This document shows positions 45,611-56,934 of a stretch of DNA of 64,000 nucleotides, one piece after another. Each line of letters begins with the position of its first letter. Position 1 is the stretch's first letter. The DNA is taken from contig JADDOH010005085.1 of the NCBI GenBank assembly GCA_016648135.1, forward strand, positions 1-64,000, read 5' to 3'. The notes below the pieces were generated by a model. It searched no databases, was not told where the DNA came from, and was given only the letters and a program-made list of their open reading frames with translations. Position numbers and translations under genes: made by a program. This DNA comes from Agrypnia vestita. Its lineage: Eukaryota; Arthropoda; Insecta; Trichoptera; Phryganeidae.

Positions 45611-47867
45611 ACTAAATTGAACATATAAACTTATTAAATCATTTTGCAAAACCCGATTATTAATTTATCCTCCGGCTTAATAGCCCGTTCCTTAATAGGA
45701 ACCGTTTATATGCTCCATTTTTGTCGTCCGTCGTTATATATTTTTATTTATTGTGGTCAATTGTCGATATTTTTTATGAATCGTTTTACCCCAGTTCATA
45801 TAATCGGATCTTATGAATCCTTCTTTTTCCTTTTATAACATCTTTATATGTTGTATTATTTAAATACCCTGTTTTAATGAATCGTTTTGTTTTCGTTTAT
45901 ATGTTCCGTTAATCGTTTTTTATTATACTTTTTAAATAATCGTGAGCCATGCACTGATTGCGTGTCACACTCTAATTATATAAAGTTGTCATTCCAGCAA
46001 GTTACGGATAGACAACCAAATTATTATATTTAGATATTTGAGGTTACATTTCTGTAAGTATGAGTTTTCATTCTTTTCATAGAATTCAATACAGTAATAG
46101 ACAATGATCAGTGTAGATTTATACAACTCAATACTTTGAGCATCATTAATATATAATTTGTCTTTATTTTAGTTTTTAAATATTACTTCTACCGCATACA
46201 TGCATGAATGTTTTTTATAATCGTTTATTATGGTCAGTTGTTGATCTTTTCAAATAATCGTTTTTCTCCAGTTTTCAAAATCAGATTTTATGATTTATAT
46301 CTTTTGTTATTATGTTTATTAATCATAAGGTTTTACGTTTATATGTTCCGTTTTTGATTGTTATTTAAGTAACTTATGTAGAATATTAAAAATAAATTCG
46401 CTTCAATACAAGCAAAAAAAAGTTTAATCATTTTGCACTATCACCCTTCAGAAATTTGATAAATATATAATACTTTATAAAGTTAATCTGTGCTATTCTG
46501 AAAATATTGGGATGTCAGATCTTTATCCCAATCTTGACAGGTATGTATAACAATATATTGACACTAATTTCGATGTTTTAAGTTTGGCATGTTTGAAATA
46601 ATTAATGAATCAATCAGAAAGCCCTAAAACGTAAACAAATGTTAATGTATTCACAATTACGAATAATGATCTTTCTAATTGATTGAATTCATTAATTTCA
46701 AACCTGTCAAACATAAAACGTCAAAAAAACGGCATCACAATGTAATACAATAACTGTCAAGATACAGAAATAGCAATGTTGCTTAGTTCAGAATACGGAT
46801 GATTATCATTTTATTTGACTTTTATTATTGCGAATTAATTTTAGATATTCGATATAAGTTACTTTCATGAAAGTCTTACGTTTTGAAAAGATAATTCAGA
46901 ATATTTTTATTTCTATATTCTCTTTATACTTAACCATATTTTCATGGGTGTACGACTGTATAGTAATTAATAACAACTTTTGCGTGACCGCGCAACATGA
47001 GTTGAGCGCTGATTGCTTGTCACATTCTAAATATCTAAAGTCGTCTTTCCATTAAGTAACGGACAGACAACGAAAATATTATTATTATTATTATTTTGTC
47101 TTTATTCTACTTTTTAAGTATAACTTCTAACGCACATACATAAGTACACGCATAATTTTTTTAAATGGTTTTTATTTGAATTATTTAACATTGATATTAG
47201 ACAAAATGTTATAAAACAATAAAAAATATAGTGAAAATTCACACACGTCATACAATTTTTCAACGCTAAAGAAAAAATAATAACATAATGTTACATGTAA
47301 TGGAGATCTTAAAAAAATGTTTTTCTTAAAAATCAGAAAAATAGCATAAAAAAGCAAATTTTGAGTGAAATTTCAGAAAGAAACAATATCCATTGCATGG
47401 TCGGCTTTGTCACATCTCTAATATAAGGATCGAATAATTATTGTACAGAAAAATTTCGCCAAACTTGCAAAACTTACGTTCATGTAGAAAGGGTTACGTA
47501 TGTAGCACTACGCAGTTAAAAGGTCAGGCGTTAAAGTTTGCACATTTCTATTTCGTTTTATAGTATTGTATATTTCTCGCTATCGTTTTTTGTGCTTAAA
47601 TAATACATGTTTGAGCGAAACTAGCGCCATTTTTAGCGGGAAGTGATTAAACTAATGCCAATATTGAAAGTATAAGAGCCTCTTAAGACAATTGTGATCC
47701 TTCCTTGAAAAAATTCATTATCATACGACCTGTAGTTTTATTTTAATCATTTAAAAATTAACAGTTTTCTCATTAATCCCTGACAAGATGTGACAGTTTT
47801 CAACATCAATGAATTGAGAGACCACTTCGATTTTTGGAAGTAACCTCATATGTCTAGTAGAATATAA
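45611..47867. repeat. Two diverged copies of an AT-rich repeat
   Basis: 45690-45930 and 46200-46370 share 'cgtttatatgttccgtt', 'attgtggtcaattgtcgat' and 'atcgttttaccccagtt...atcggatcttatga'. 45958-46018 and 46998-47070 share 'attgcgtgtcacactctaa...ccagcaagttacggatagacaac', which also lies inside the Helitron 20651-20914, so these may be Helitron relatives. The remainder to 47867 is AT-rich with nothing recognised. Confidence 0.45.
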
Positions 47868-47955
47868 TTTCTTCTTATGGTGGCATCTCCTATCGGAGGT
47901 CGGCGATCAATCTAGCGTTACGACTTTATTTGCCGCACGGAAAAACTCAGATACT
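47868..47955 (-). mobile_element. LINE 3' UTR fragment
   Basis: On the plus strand 'cttcttatggtggcatctcctatcgg' and 'aggtcggcgatc' precede a GC-richer stretch. This is a 3' UTR motif of insect LINEs read backwards with its GAAGAA tail. No coding part. Confidence 0.4.
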
Positions 47956-48737
47956 AACAAAAACTAACAAAACAAAAACTAAAAATAAATACATAAAAAT
48001 ATAACTACATACATATGTATAAATAGATTAATCATTTATTGATCTGTTCTGCCACGAAGTTAATTTCTAACTTATAATATTTTCAGCAAAAAAATTTACA
48101 TTTGACTTGCAAGAATAAAATAGATTTTATGACTTGCGTCATTCTTTCCCAGGAAAGCAATCATCTTATCGCGATTCACCTGTTTATGGTATTTAATTTA
48201 TGAATTTAATCTATTATAAATATTTCTCAATCATTGATTAAAAATATTATCAATTTTAAGGAGATTCTTCTAACTGATAATCTTCTACTGAATAAAAACA
48301 ACCGTTTTCATTTCTGTATAGCCGATATGCGTCGCATCATGTCAAACAGCAATGATATACATATTTGTAAATAAAAATAAGTAATTTTCTAAAGGCATGC
48401 ACTTCTATTATTCTGAATAAAAATGGTGTATTGATAAGTACAAATTAAAATACAGGGTTGAGTCACTTGACGCCGCCAGTCGGTCTTTGGTAGTGAAACG
48501 TGTTACATGTCTATCACGTCGGTGTCACGTAGTTCATTATAAACAAATTTTCACTGAACGTCGCATAATTCATAATGGACACATCATAAATTATTATTTT
48601 AAACACTGAAAGCAAGCGGCAACCATGGTGTCCTGTGTAAAAAATTTATGTATTTAGTTGTAAGTTTATATAATTTTATAATTCTGAAAAAATATGGAAC
48701 CGCCAGATACACAGCAACAAAAGTGATGAGTGGATAC
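47956..48737. other. AT-rich stretch, no gene
   Basis: Nothing identified. Confidence 0.4.
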
Positions 48738-50354
48738 TAGGGATGGGCGTTGAATGGACGGACTAGTTGAAATCAACCGTTGACGTTGCATCGACGCGTC
48801 GACCGTTTACGTTTATCGCATGGACTAGTTGAATTCGTAGACGGTGGACAGCGGACGCCGTGGTCGGTGGACGATTCGAGATTAACGTAATGCAAAGCAA
48901 CGAGCGAGAGCAAGACAAAACATCTCCGTTTATTTCTCTTTTATCTCTCGCTGTCGACTTGTACATGCCATAGACGTCATAGACGGCTCGACGGGTAATT
49001 TCATTTCAACTCTAAAGTACACTACCATAGAGTGCAGATTTGTGTACACGAACTATGACTAGAGATTTGAAATTTGAATACATGCGTAGGGCGAGATAGG
49101 CTTAATAAGCTATTATCTATTATTTTTTTACTTGATTTTTTGTGATGTCACGTGCGACGATTCGGTGAATTCCCAATTTTACGCTGTATAAAATAAAACA
49201 ATTCTGTTTAATTATTTTATTTTTTATTGAACTATTATTAATTAACAGGCCGGCTAGATATTTTTCTAAAATCAATATTTTATTCGATCGATCTCGACTT
49301 CTTATATCTACCTGAAAAGGGATGCTAAAATTTAATTATTGTGTTATTTCCTTACTTTTCAACTTTAGCATATAAATGATATAACTTGTAGGGAATACAA
49401 TTTTCTATACCTAACTATGGTCCTTATTCAGGAGTCCAACATTAATTATTATATATGTAATATAATCTTGAATTTAGGTTTAATTAATTTTTATTAAAAA
49501 TTCCCTATTTTCAACTTTAAAGATAAAAAAGTAAATCTATTATAATTTTGTTTACACCACTTTTTATTGGTTTTTTACATGTTTCGGGAACAATGTTCCT
49601 TTTCTCAGATTGAGCCTTAAACTAAAGTTGACAAATAATACAGATATATTTATTTATTAATAATGTCACCACAAAGTGAAAGCCTGACTTTGAAAGATGT
49701 ATTCTTCAATAAATTTCTATATAACATCTCAAATGTAAAGTATTTTTAAATTATGTATTTATTTATAAATTTATAGATAATAAATAAATGTAAAGTATTT
49801 TTTACCGCACCTCATAACTGGTGCCTTTATTACGCAAAATCATTGTTTCCTTCCATTTTATTTACTCACATTTTAATGCTTATACCCAATACTTTCACTG
49901 CTTATATATGTAGTTTATATTTATATTTTACTGCTAACACCTGATATTGCTGTGTATACCTACTTCTTTCTTTGTTATATATAGAAAGAAGTATATAAAA
50001 CAATATGTAAAAGCCTATAATGTGCGTAAACAAATAAATAATAAAATATTTCTTTTTACAAATAAGCACAAGTAGCGGTTCTACTTTCCCCGAAACTATA
50101 TTCCTTCGAACTTCTTTAAATTTTAAAAATTAACGTCATAAAAATAGCCAACGGCTGAGCCGTCGAGAAGCGTCGCGTTGAACCGTAGACAGTTGACCAT
50201 CGTCCCGACGTTTAGATAGAACGTCCGGGACGTCCGCGTAACGAAGTTGACGCATCAACTAGTTGACGAATTCAACTAGTTGATCGTCTCGTCGATGGAT
50301 GGACGTGGACGGTCTCGTTTCGTCGACGGTAAATACGTCGACGACCCATCCCTA
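48738..50354. mobile_element. Non-autonomous hAT-like element (1617 bp)
   Basis: Ends are TAGGGATGGGCG and its near-inverse CGACCCATCCCTA. GTGGATAC occurs at 48730-48737 and 50355-50362 as a perfect 8-bp target duplication. The first ~230 and last ~220 bp are unusually rich in CGTCGACG-type and ACTAGTTGAATTC-type repeats in both orientations. The middle ~1.1 kb is AT-rich filler with a Penelope-type 3' motif at 49560-49610. No transposase. Confidence 0.9.
49560..49610 (-). ncRNA. Hammerhead-like motif, decayed
   Basis: Minus strand: CUGAGAA (G8 changed), stem II GGAAC/GUUCC, GAAA, palindromic ACAUGU, then the 'ccaataaaaagtggtgtaaacaaa' tail typical of this family. Confidence 0.4.
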
Positions 50355-50362
50355 GTGGATAC

Positions 50363-50957
50363 ACTCTGAAAAATATAAGTAATAAAAACACGTATATTGC
50401 GGTATACCTACTAGCCATCTCATAAGATATTCAGAAAAATATCAAATCTTGTCACCCATCAAAAAGGAGGGACATCCTGGCTGAAAAATCGATAGTATTC
50501 CACACCTCGGCAAATACTACACGAAGAAGAAAAGTGTTGAAATGGTTCCTAAATATACAAATAGTGGGTTTTTACAGTTTTGTCAATATAAACTGTCTCA
50601 TACCTTTAACACTACCTCGTGATGTTGCAAGGTGATAGATAATCTGTGACATTAATATGTTCCTGGCTCACATTAGCACTCACTCATAGCAGACCTTTCA
50701 GGTGTTTAGAAATAATTAATAACAAAAATACTAGCAGTTGCAAATAATAACAACTAACTCCTATCTATAAAATTAATCTTGCAATTTCATTTAAACGTAT
50801 GGGACTTAATAAATAGTCATAGCCACACTTTAAATTCAGGAAAAGTTCCATAATTATCCTTTTTCCTGGAACTTATCAGGTACTAGAGACCTTTGTCTTG
50901 CGGTCTTTACATTCAATTTCTCATTAAGTTTCGTTTCAAACTTTTGATAGATAACAC
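50363..50957. other. Upstream of Tc1; left terminal repeat not found
   Basis: AT-rich DNA. The inverted counterpart of the right terminal repeat (52077-52103) is not visible, so the Tc1 copy is 5'-eroded or its left end has diverged. Confidence 0.4.
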
Positions 50958-51973
50958 ATGTCCAGGCGCAAACAAATGTCGGTGGATGTAAAAAATATTA
51001 TATTGACTCTAGTGAAAGAAAGCATTTCTGTGTGCGAAATTGCTAGAAGATTGGAGTATAATAAAGCTGCTGTGAGGTGATTTTTAAAAAAAAACTATTA
51101 TGAAACAGGTTACTTTTTGAGGAAATCAGGCAACATATCCGCCGAACTGCTGGAATTAAATTCCCCGCATGTGAGTGTTCGCACCATTCAAAGAAGAATT
51201 AATGAAACGGAGTTTAGTGAGTCGAGATCGCCTAAAAGGCCTCTTTTATTTAAGAAAATTATGAACAACAGACTAAAGTCGGCCCTTGAAAGATGCGACT
51301 GGACTTCGAATAATTGGTGTAGGGTTGCGTTTTCAGATGAATCAATGTTCAATTTGATGTGGACCGATGGGAAGATTACAGTACGTCATCGAAAGGGTCA
51401 ACGATATAGTGAGAAATGTATTCTCTCAACTGTTAAATATTCTCCGTATGTGATGATATGGGGCTGCATCATAGCATATGGAGTGGATTCTCTTGAGTTT
51501 GTCCAAGGCATGATGAATACCGAAAAGCATAAGGACAAATAAAAAAAAGTGTTTTGCCAACGATCGAAACTCTAACGGAGCATATTTCAAAATCATATTT
51601 CAAGATGATTCTGCACCTTGCCACCGAGCGCGCTCTGTGGGTTTGCTTTGCTTTTTTTATTTTTCGTTTACTGATTTCAAGAGTATTAGATTTTATCTGA
51701 TCACTGATTGTGAAGAATCTTCAGGGATTAAGACTGTCACATGGCCTGGGAATAGTCCCGATTTAAATGTAATCGAAAATCTGTAGGCCATTGTGAAGAG
51801 AAATATGAAGGAGAAACTTAGAAAAAATATTACCGATTTAAAAGTTCTTATTACAGATACATATATGGGAAAGTGAAATACATATCATTAAATTTATTGA
51901 AAGATTATATTCATCAATGCCCAAAAGAATTTCAGTTGTTACAAAAGCCAAGGGTGGAACAACAAAATACTGA
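50958..51973 (+). pseudogene. Tc1-like transposase pseudogene (DD34E)
   Basis: The ATG at 50958 opens MSRRKQMSVDVKNIILTLV and EISVCEIARRLEY-type helix-turn-helix sequence, then a stop. The frame 51117-51542 has the second helix-turn-helix (SVRTIQRRINETEF) and the first catalytic Asp block WCRVAFSDESMFNL, followed by RKGQRYSEKCI and VMIWGCI. After a frameshift come FQDDSAPCHRARSV (second Asp) and WPGNSPDLNVIENL (Glu, 34 residues later). The end near 51973 is RISVVTKAKGGTTKY. All three catalytic residues remain readable, but several stops and frameshifts kill it. Confidence 0.92.
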
Positions 51974-52076
51974 TTTCTTATTTTAAATATCATATATACA
52001 AATTATTAGTTTTAATCTTTTTACACAATATTGAATCAGTAACAAAAAAAAAAATATTATTTAAAAAAGATTTCAT

Positions 52077-52103
52077 GGGTGCGGACTTTTTTTTCGCTCA
52101 CTG
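52077..52103 (+). repeat. Right terminal inverted repeat of the Tc1 element
   Basis: GGGTGCGGACTTTTTTTTCG followed by CTCACTG and TA is the classic Tc1-type end, with TA as the target dinucleotide. Confidence 0.75.
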
Positions 52104-52109
52104 TACATT

Positions 52110-52828
52110 TATAAACAAATAACATTTACAAATAATAAGAGAAAATGTTACATTTACAGAAAATAAAAATTCAATTAAACAGTTATTTATACTGCATACC
52201 GTAAAACAGTATTGGGCTTTAAATATGTCTCTAGTGCATCGCCTAATCTGTCGAACTTAGATAATGACTAATAGATTGTTTCAATTACCACACAAAGCTA
52301 TACATGTTAGGATTTAAGCGAAGCCCATATATACTGATGTCTAAAGTGTTCGTTAACTATGGAAAAGCTCTCCAGGAAGCTCCCTGAACTGAGTAATTGT
52401 AGCGCCTAAGCACAGAAAATAAATGTCAACCTCGCAGGTTATGAATAATTCAGGTAGAAAGAGAAATATTTCTTCACTCTACGGTCAGAGAATGTAGACA
52501 TTGTGAGACGAATACACCATAGAAATTACACATCGTATAGAATACACAGAGAGGCATTAAATCGTTCCCCGTTAGGTCTGATCGACCATGGACACTAGCA
52601 GATAGCTCTGCCTGATTTCATACGAAGATTGGTAAAAGGTAGGGTAACAGAATGTGTTCCTAAGTTGATGCCGTGAAATCTAGTATTAATTTTGTCAGAT
52701 TCAGGCATTGAGTTGTACATACCTTACCTAATAACTACCCAAAAGCTGGCTGACAGTAATAAATAAAACATCCAAATATGGTTTCCGCAACACCAATGTT
52801 GAACTCTGTGGATTACAAATATATTTTA
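52110..52828. other. No gene seen
   Basis: Mixed AT-rich DNA without recognisable features. Confidence 0.4.
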
Positions 52829-53231
52829 CTAGCTGTTCATACCCGGCGTTGCACAGGTTAAGGATTAAATTTTAAATAAATTTGTGAGGGTTAACAAAGT
52901 TTCGATTCAAACGGTATAGATTTGCATCGAAAATAAGTCAGGGGGAGAGAAAGGGGTATGAGAATAGGGGGGAAATGTTGCCTATGTTACCCACCGAGTC
53001 CGAAAGAATAAGTTTCTAAATTTTGAGTCCGATCGGTCAAACGGTACAGATTTGCATCGAAAATATGTCAGGGGGAGGGGAAGGAGCATGAGAAAAGGGG
53101 GGAAATGTTGCCTATGTTACCCACTGAGACCTAAAAAATAAGTTTACAAATTTTGAGTCCGATCGGTCAAACGGTGTGGATTTGTATAGAGAACAGACAG
53201 ACAGACAGGCATTGAGTTTTATAGGTATAGA
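52829..53231 (-). mobile_element. Complete non-autonomous Helitron (403 bp) with internal tandem duplication
   Basis: Minus strand: it starts TCTATACCTATAAAACTCAA with a GTCTGTCTGTC tract and ends ...GTATGAACAG-CTAG. It is inserted exactly between A and T. Inside, a ~126-bp unit (starting 'tcaaacggta.agatttgcatcg', containing 'gggggaaatgttgcctatgttaccca') is present twice and partly a third time. Confidence 0.85.
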
Positions 53232-53637
53232 TACAACAATAAAATTGTGCTCAGTTAATTAATATTATATCAAATGTGCACGCCAAAAATAAGATAAAAA
53301 AAGTTTAAGTCAATCATTTATTCCATGTTCCATTTATTTAATTTTCCATGATCCACTCAACAATTGAGCCCTTGCCCGGAATAACGTTGTATCCAACAAT
53401 ACTCTCATTCCGAGAAAAATATAAAAAATGAAACCAGTTACAATTTATTACATTTTATATTTTAAATATAACAAACATATAATTCTTAACTAATCTCAAT
53501 ATAAAATAGAGAAAAAAGGCAATTAAATTTGAATCTATTGTAAAAAAACATGCTGTATCAGTGGAAAAACATTGTATATGAAATTTTCACAAACAACGTT
53601 ATTCCGCAAAACATTTTTTTATTTATTCTGCTTTATT

Positions 53638-53835
53638 TAATAATGCTTTTTAAAAGCAGCATGCTCATCTAACATGAAATCACAAATGACATCGAGGTCC
53701 TTGAGCTTAGCAGCATTATTGGCAGTGGATTGGAATTCATTAAAGTTAGTTCCAGGCTCCCTAACTGCATGATTTTTTTCCATACGGTCGCTAATCTTCT
53801 CCTTCTTCCACAAAGAGTTGGTAGAAGGCTATAGG
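53638..53835 (-). pseudogene. C-terminal piece of the unknown transposon's protein
   Basis: Minus strand: LPTNSLWKKEKISDRMEKNH, AVREPGTNFNEFQSTANNAA, KLKDLDVICDFMLDEHAAFK, KHY, stop. It is open over ~65 codons with a helical, charged C-terminus. No family recognised; position and orientation fit the same gene as 54296-54544. Confidence 0.45.
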
Positions 53836-54295
53836 AGGTCCATGATTCTAATTCTTTGTGGAAGGTTCTAGCTCTGATTGTGATCGAATCATCAGTAGGT
53901 AAAGTAGATTTTACGGAACGATAAGTCTCTCGTACATACTATTACCTATCTCCATCTGTTTGCTGAATATGGCGTCGGACATTCAATTTCTCATGATTAC
54001 TTTTTTTATTGTAATTCAGTAACCTGAATTCTGATTGAATATTTCTATTGATGTTAAAATGGAGAAAACATCCCGGATTTAAACATTTTTGGCTCAAATT
54101 CGACCCTACGAAAAAGAACGAGGAATTAAATAAACTTTTTGTATCGGTATTATTTTAAGTTACGATATAAAGAGCACTATAATGCCAGCATTATTATCAA
54201 AAAGCATTTAAAATATCAACATGGATAAATCAATTGAGTAAAATCGGTTAACGTTCGACAAAATCATATTGTCACATATGAAATTACAATATCAA

Positions 54296-54544
54296 TCAGG
54301 ACTGCCAAATCGTATACAACGTTATTCCACAAACATGTTCCGGCGGGTCAATTGCAGGTTTGATAATATTTTTTCTGGATAAACACTCTTTTCCTGCATC
54401 CTTCAACTTATTGGCTTTGATATCTTTCCAATTTAAAACATTAGATGTTCGTTTTCTCCCTTTATTCATGTAAATTAAACCACGCTCTACGATATTAACG
54501 CGCGGCGACGCCATATTGAGAAACAATGTACAACGTTCTTCCAC
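54296..54544 (-). pseudogene. N-terminal piece of the unknown transposon's protein
   Basis: 83 codons: MASPRVNIVERGLIYMNKGR, KRTSNVLNWKDIKANKLKDA, GKECLSRKNIIKPAID. The 'KRKR..p..W..N..K..R..GKEY.S....I.PA' pattern resembles the N-terminal region of a repetitive uncharacterised insect protein family. The usual Cys-rich continuation is lost after PPEHVCG. I do not know its catalytic class. Confidence 0.5.
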
Positions 54545-54773
54545 AAACCAATAACTTTAAAATGCAGCCTAACTATTTTTTTCTTGACATATTATCTACC
54601 TTAAACGATGCGTAATAACATACCCAACATATCTGCATCAATAACTCAAAATTGACATTTGTGTTGGATACAACGTTATTCCGGGCAAGGGCTCAATTAT
54701 TGTGATTAAAGAGTTAAGGTTATTATTACGGTCATTAGACATATTGAACTGTAAATGATATTTTATAAGAACC

Positions 54774-54960
54774 GTATGTTTTCCGAGAAACGAGTCTCGA
54801 CGTTTCGTTGAAGTGTCCGCCCTATAACTTCACGAGATCAAGTCGTTCTCCTGATGACGTTGAATAGACGAAACGTCGAGAATCGTTTCTCGGAAAAACA
54901 TACGGTTCGTATAAAATATCACCGTATAAAATATAAAATATAACCATTTACAGTTAAATT
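54774..54960. mobile_element. Foldback with ~60-bp arms
   Basis: 'gatattttataagaaccgtatgttttccgagaaacgagtctcgacgtttcg' at the left is mirrored at the right by 'cgaaacgtcgagaatcgtttctcggaaaaacatacggttcgtataaaatat'. The right arm contains the hammerhead-like motif 54846-54884. The left arm keeps GAAACGUC and a stem I, but CUGANGA has been replaced. Confidence 0.75.
54846..54884 (+). ncRNA. Small hammerhead ribozyme candidate with all core bases
   Basis: Stem I GUUCUC (54846-54851) pairs with GAGAAU (54879-54884), 6 bp including one G-U. CUGAUGA is at 54852-54858. One extra C and then stem II GUU/GAC with loop GAAUA follow. GAAA is at 54871-54874. C-G-U then forms a self-complementary ACGU stem III, and the cleavage triplet is GUC. 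Stem III has no loop, so folding would need two molecules, as known for small hammerheads linked to Penelope-like elements. The extra base before stem II is shared by other copies here. Confidence 0.55.
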
Positions 54961-55042
54961 ATTGTGATCCAGAATATTCTGAGAATGTTAAAAATTTTCA
55001 AAAATACAATACTATACTTTATCCCCATTGGACATCATTAAT

Positions 55043-55206
55043 CAAGATATATATTATAGATGTCTCATAGAGACAAAGCTATTTTTTATATGGGAAAGTA
55101 GGTATGGATAGGTCGTAAACCCTATGAACACCCAAAAAACTTCCATACCTTCTTTCCCATATAAAAATAGCTTCGTCTCTATGAGACATCTATTATATAT
55201 ATCTTA
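55043..55206. mobile_element. Near-perfect palindromic MITE, 'GTCTCTGTGAGAC' family
   Basis: 'tatagatgtctcatagagacaaagctattttttatatgggaaagtaggtatgga' is mirrored by 'tccataccttctttcccatataaaaatagcttcgtctctatgagacatctat'. The whole element could fold as one ~75-bp hairpin. Confidence 0.8.
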
Positions 55207-56650
55207 ATTATCGTGATGTTATAACTATGTAATATTATTATTATTAAGACATTGTTCATTCGGTCACCAAAGATATGCAACATCCGATATTGTTTTCCCT
55301 TCCAAAAATACTTTGAGTGCGGCTGTATTTTTTGCGCAGATTAAAGAAGGTAATGTGTATGAAGTCCACCTTTTAATCTTTACAGATGTCTGATTTTTTA
55401 ATTCTCGTCATTAAATATTAAACAAATGAAATTAGATGTTTATGATAATTTTTACAGCACCATTTTTGCGTAAAGACGCTTCAAGGGCGCTTTACAGCTG
55501 TGACATCTTGAAGAAGTTTTTTTTAACCTCTTCTTGAAAGATTCTTGATTTTCCATGGATTCTTGATTGGATCATTCCATGAAACACTGGAGGCAGTTGA
55601 TTCGACATATGTGGGCCTATAAATTTACTGCTTACTTTATATTTACTTCTTACCATAGGCAAATTGAGAATTTTTTTTATTAAATTATGTTTTTCATACC
55701 TTTTAATTTGTACAACTTGAGATTATTTTTCAATTAAACGTTAATATGGTCTACCATGGAAGATGATAATCAAGTTTGCATTATTTTCTCCTGATCTTAA
55801 GAGCCTGTATAAAGTATATGAATTTGTAATCCCAATCATTATTCGGTACACTCATCTGGTGCGGTACTCACAGTACAATCACTATTCTACACCTTGAATA
55901 CTAATGTTTTATTAATTTTACAGCTGTTTAAAATAAAAATGGTTAATATATATTATTAATCAAATTTTCAAGTAATGACAATAATTTAGAGATTTGAGAG
56001 ATGTTTAAAAAATCTAATAAATCACAAATTTTTCACTTTTGTAGTCTTTCCTTAAATTCCTAAAATAAAAATAAAAAAAGATGTGGTAACGTAATGGATG
56101 TGCTTGATTGGATAAGAACAATTGGTTAAGGACATGATACGTCGGAGGTGTGATCCTTCCAGCAACTGCATACTCAATCCACATACCAATTCATCAATTC
56201 ATATAAAAATAGTATTAAATACTTAAAATTTTAACATATTTACATTTAACTATTAATTTTGTGAGTATACAGTAAATAATTAAAACTTTTTTGTGACTTA
56301 CCTGGCGTCTTTTATCTGGTTCCATATTTACATTAGTTGGTCCTGCTGGTTTACTCCTGAATATGTCCATCACCTTGGTCATGGTGCTTGGCCTTCTCGT
56401 TGAACTTGCGGCTGTCACAGTGTGATAATACTAAAAGTAAGAAATGTTTTTAAATTAACAAAAAACATTAAATGTGTGATAATACTAAAAGTAAGAAATG
56501 TTTCTAAATTAACAAAAAACATTAAATAAAAATGCAAATGTTCATCATGCTATCCATAATGTTATTTATAGATAGCATAATGATAATGTTATTTATAATG
56601 TTTTATTTCATATACATTTTTTTTGATAAAGACCTATTTCACGATGGGAA
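55207..56650. other. AT-rich stretch, no gene
   Basis: A possible degraded tRNA-like B box occurs at 56140-56160. 'gtgtgataatactaaaagtaagaaatgttt(t/c)taaattaacaaaaaacattaaa' is tandemly repeated twice at 56418-56470 and 56473-56526. Confidence 0.4.
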
Positions 56651-56830
56651 CAGTGAATGATTTGTTTCTGCGGCCGTGCGGTCCCGCGGCAGTTTATAAG
56701 ACCGCTGCAAAGCGGCACGGTCTTGCAAAAGTAGTATTAAAAAAATGTCAACCTGGAGACTATTGAGTAGGACCGATAAGGAAGCTTTGCTCTTAGAACA
56801 GTCCTGGATAAGCGATGGGTACCATTCACT
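56651..56830 (-). mobile_element. hAT-like MITE, second copy
   Basis: Inverted copy of 22066-22244, with CAGTGAATGA and ACCATTCACT ends. It has a stronger internal GC hairpin (GACCGTGCCGCTTTGCAGCGGTC on the minus strand, 56704-56726). Confidence 0.7.
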
Positions 56831-56934
56831 ATCCATAATGTTTAAGCATTAAAAAATGTATTAATAATAACTTCTTCTTCAAACACAGCAAAATAATTTT
56901 ATGGTGACATTATTAATATAATTAATAGAAATAA

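Larger units (their letters stand above)
53362..54698 (-). mobile_element. 1.34-kb DNA transposon with ~37-bp terminal inverted repeats, unknown superfamily
   Basis: AATTGAGCCCTTGCCCGGAA then TAACGTTGTATCCAACA at 53362-53398 is repeated perfectly inverted at 54662-54698. The word AACGTTATTCC (or its inverse) recurs at both ends and also near 53593, 54319 and (AACGTTCTTCC) 54533. Two coding pieces on the minus strand lie at opposite ends of one gene, so the middle is deleted. No clear target duplication. Confidence 0.8.
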
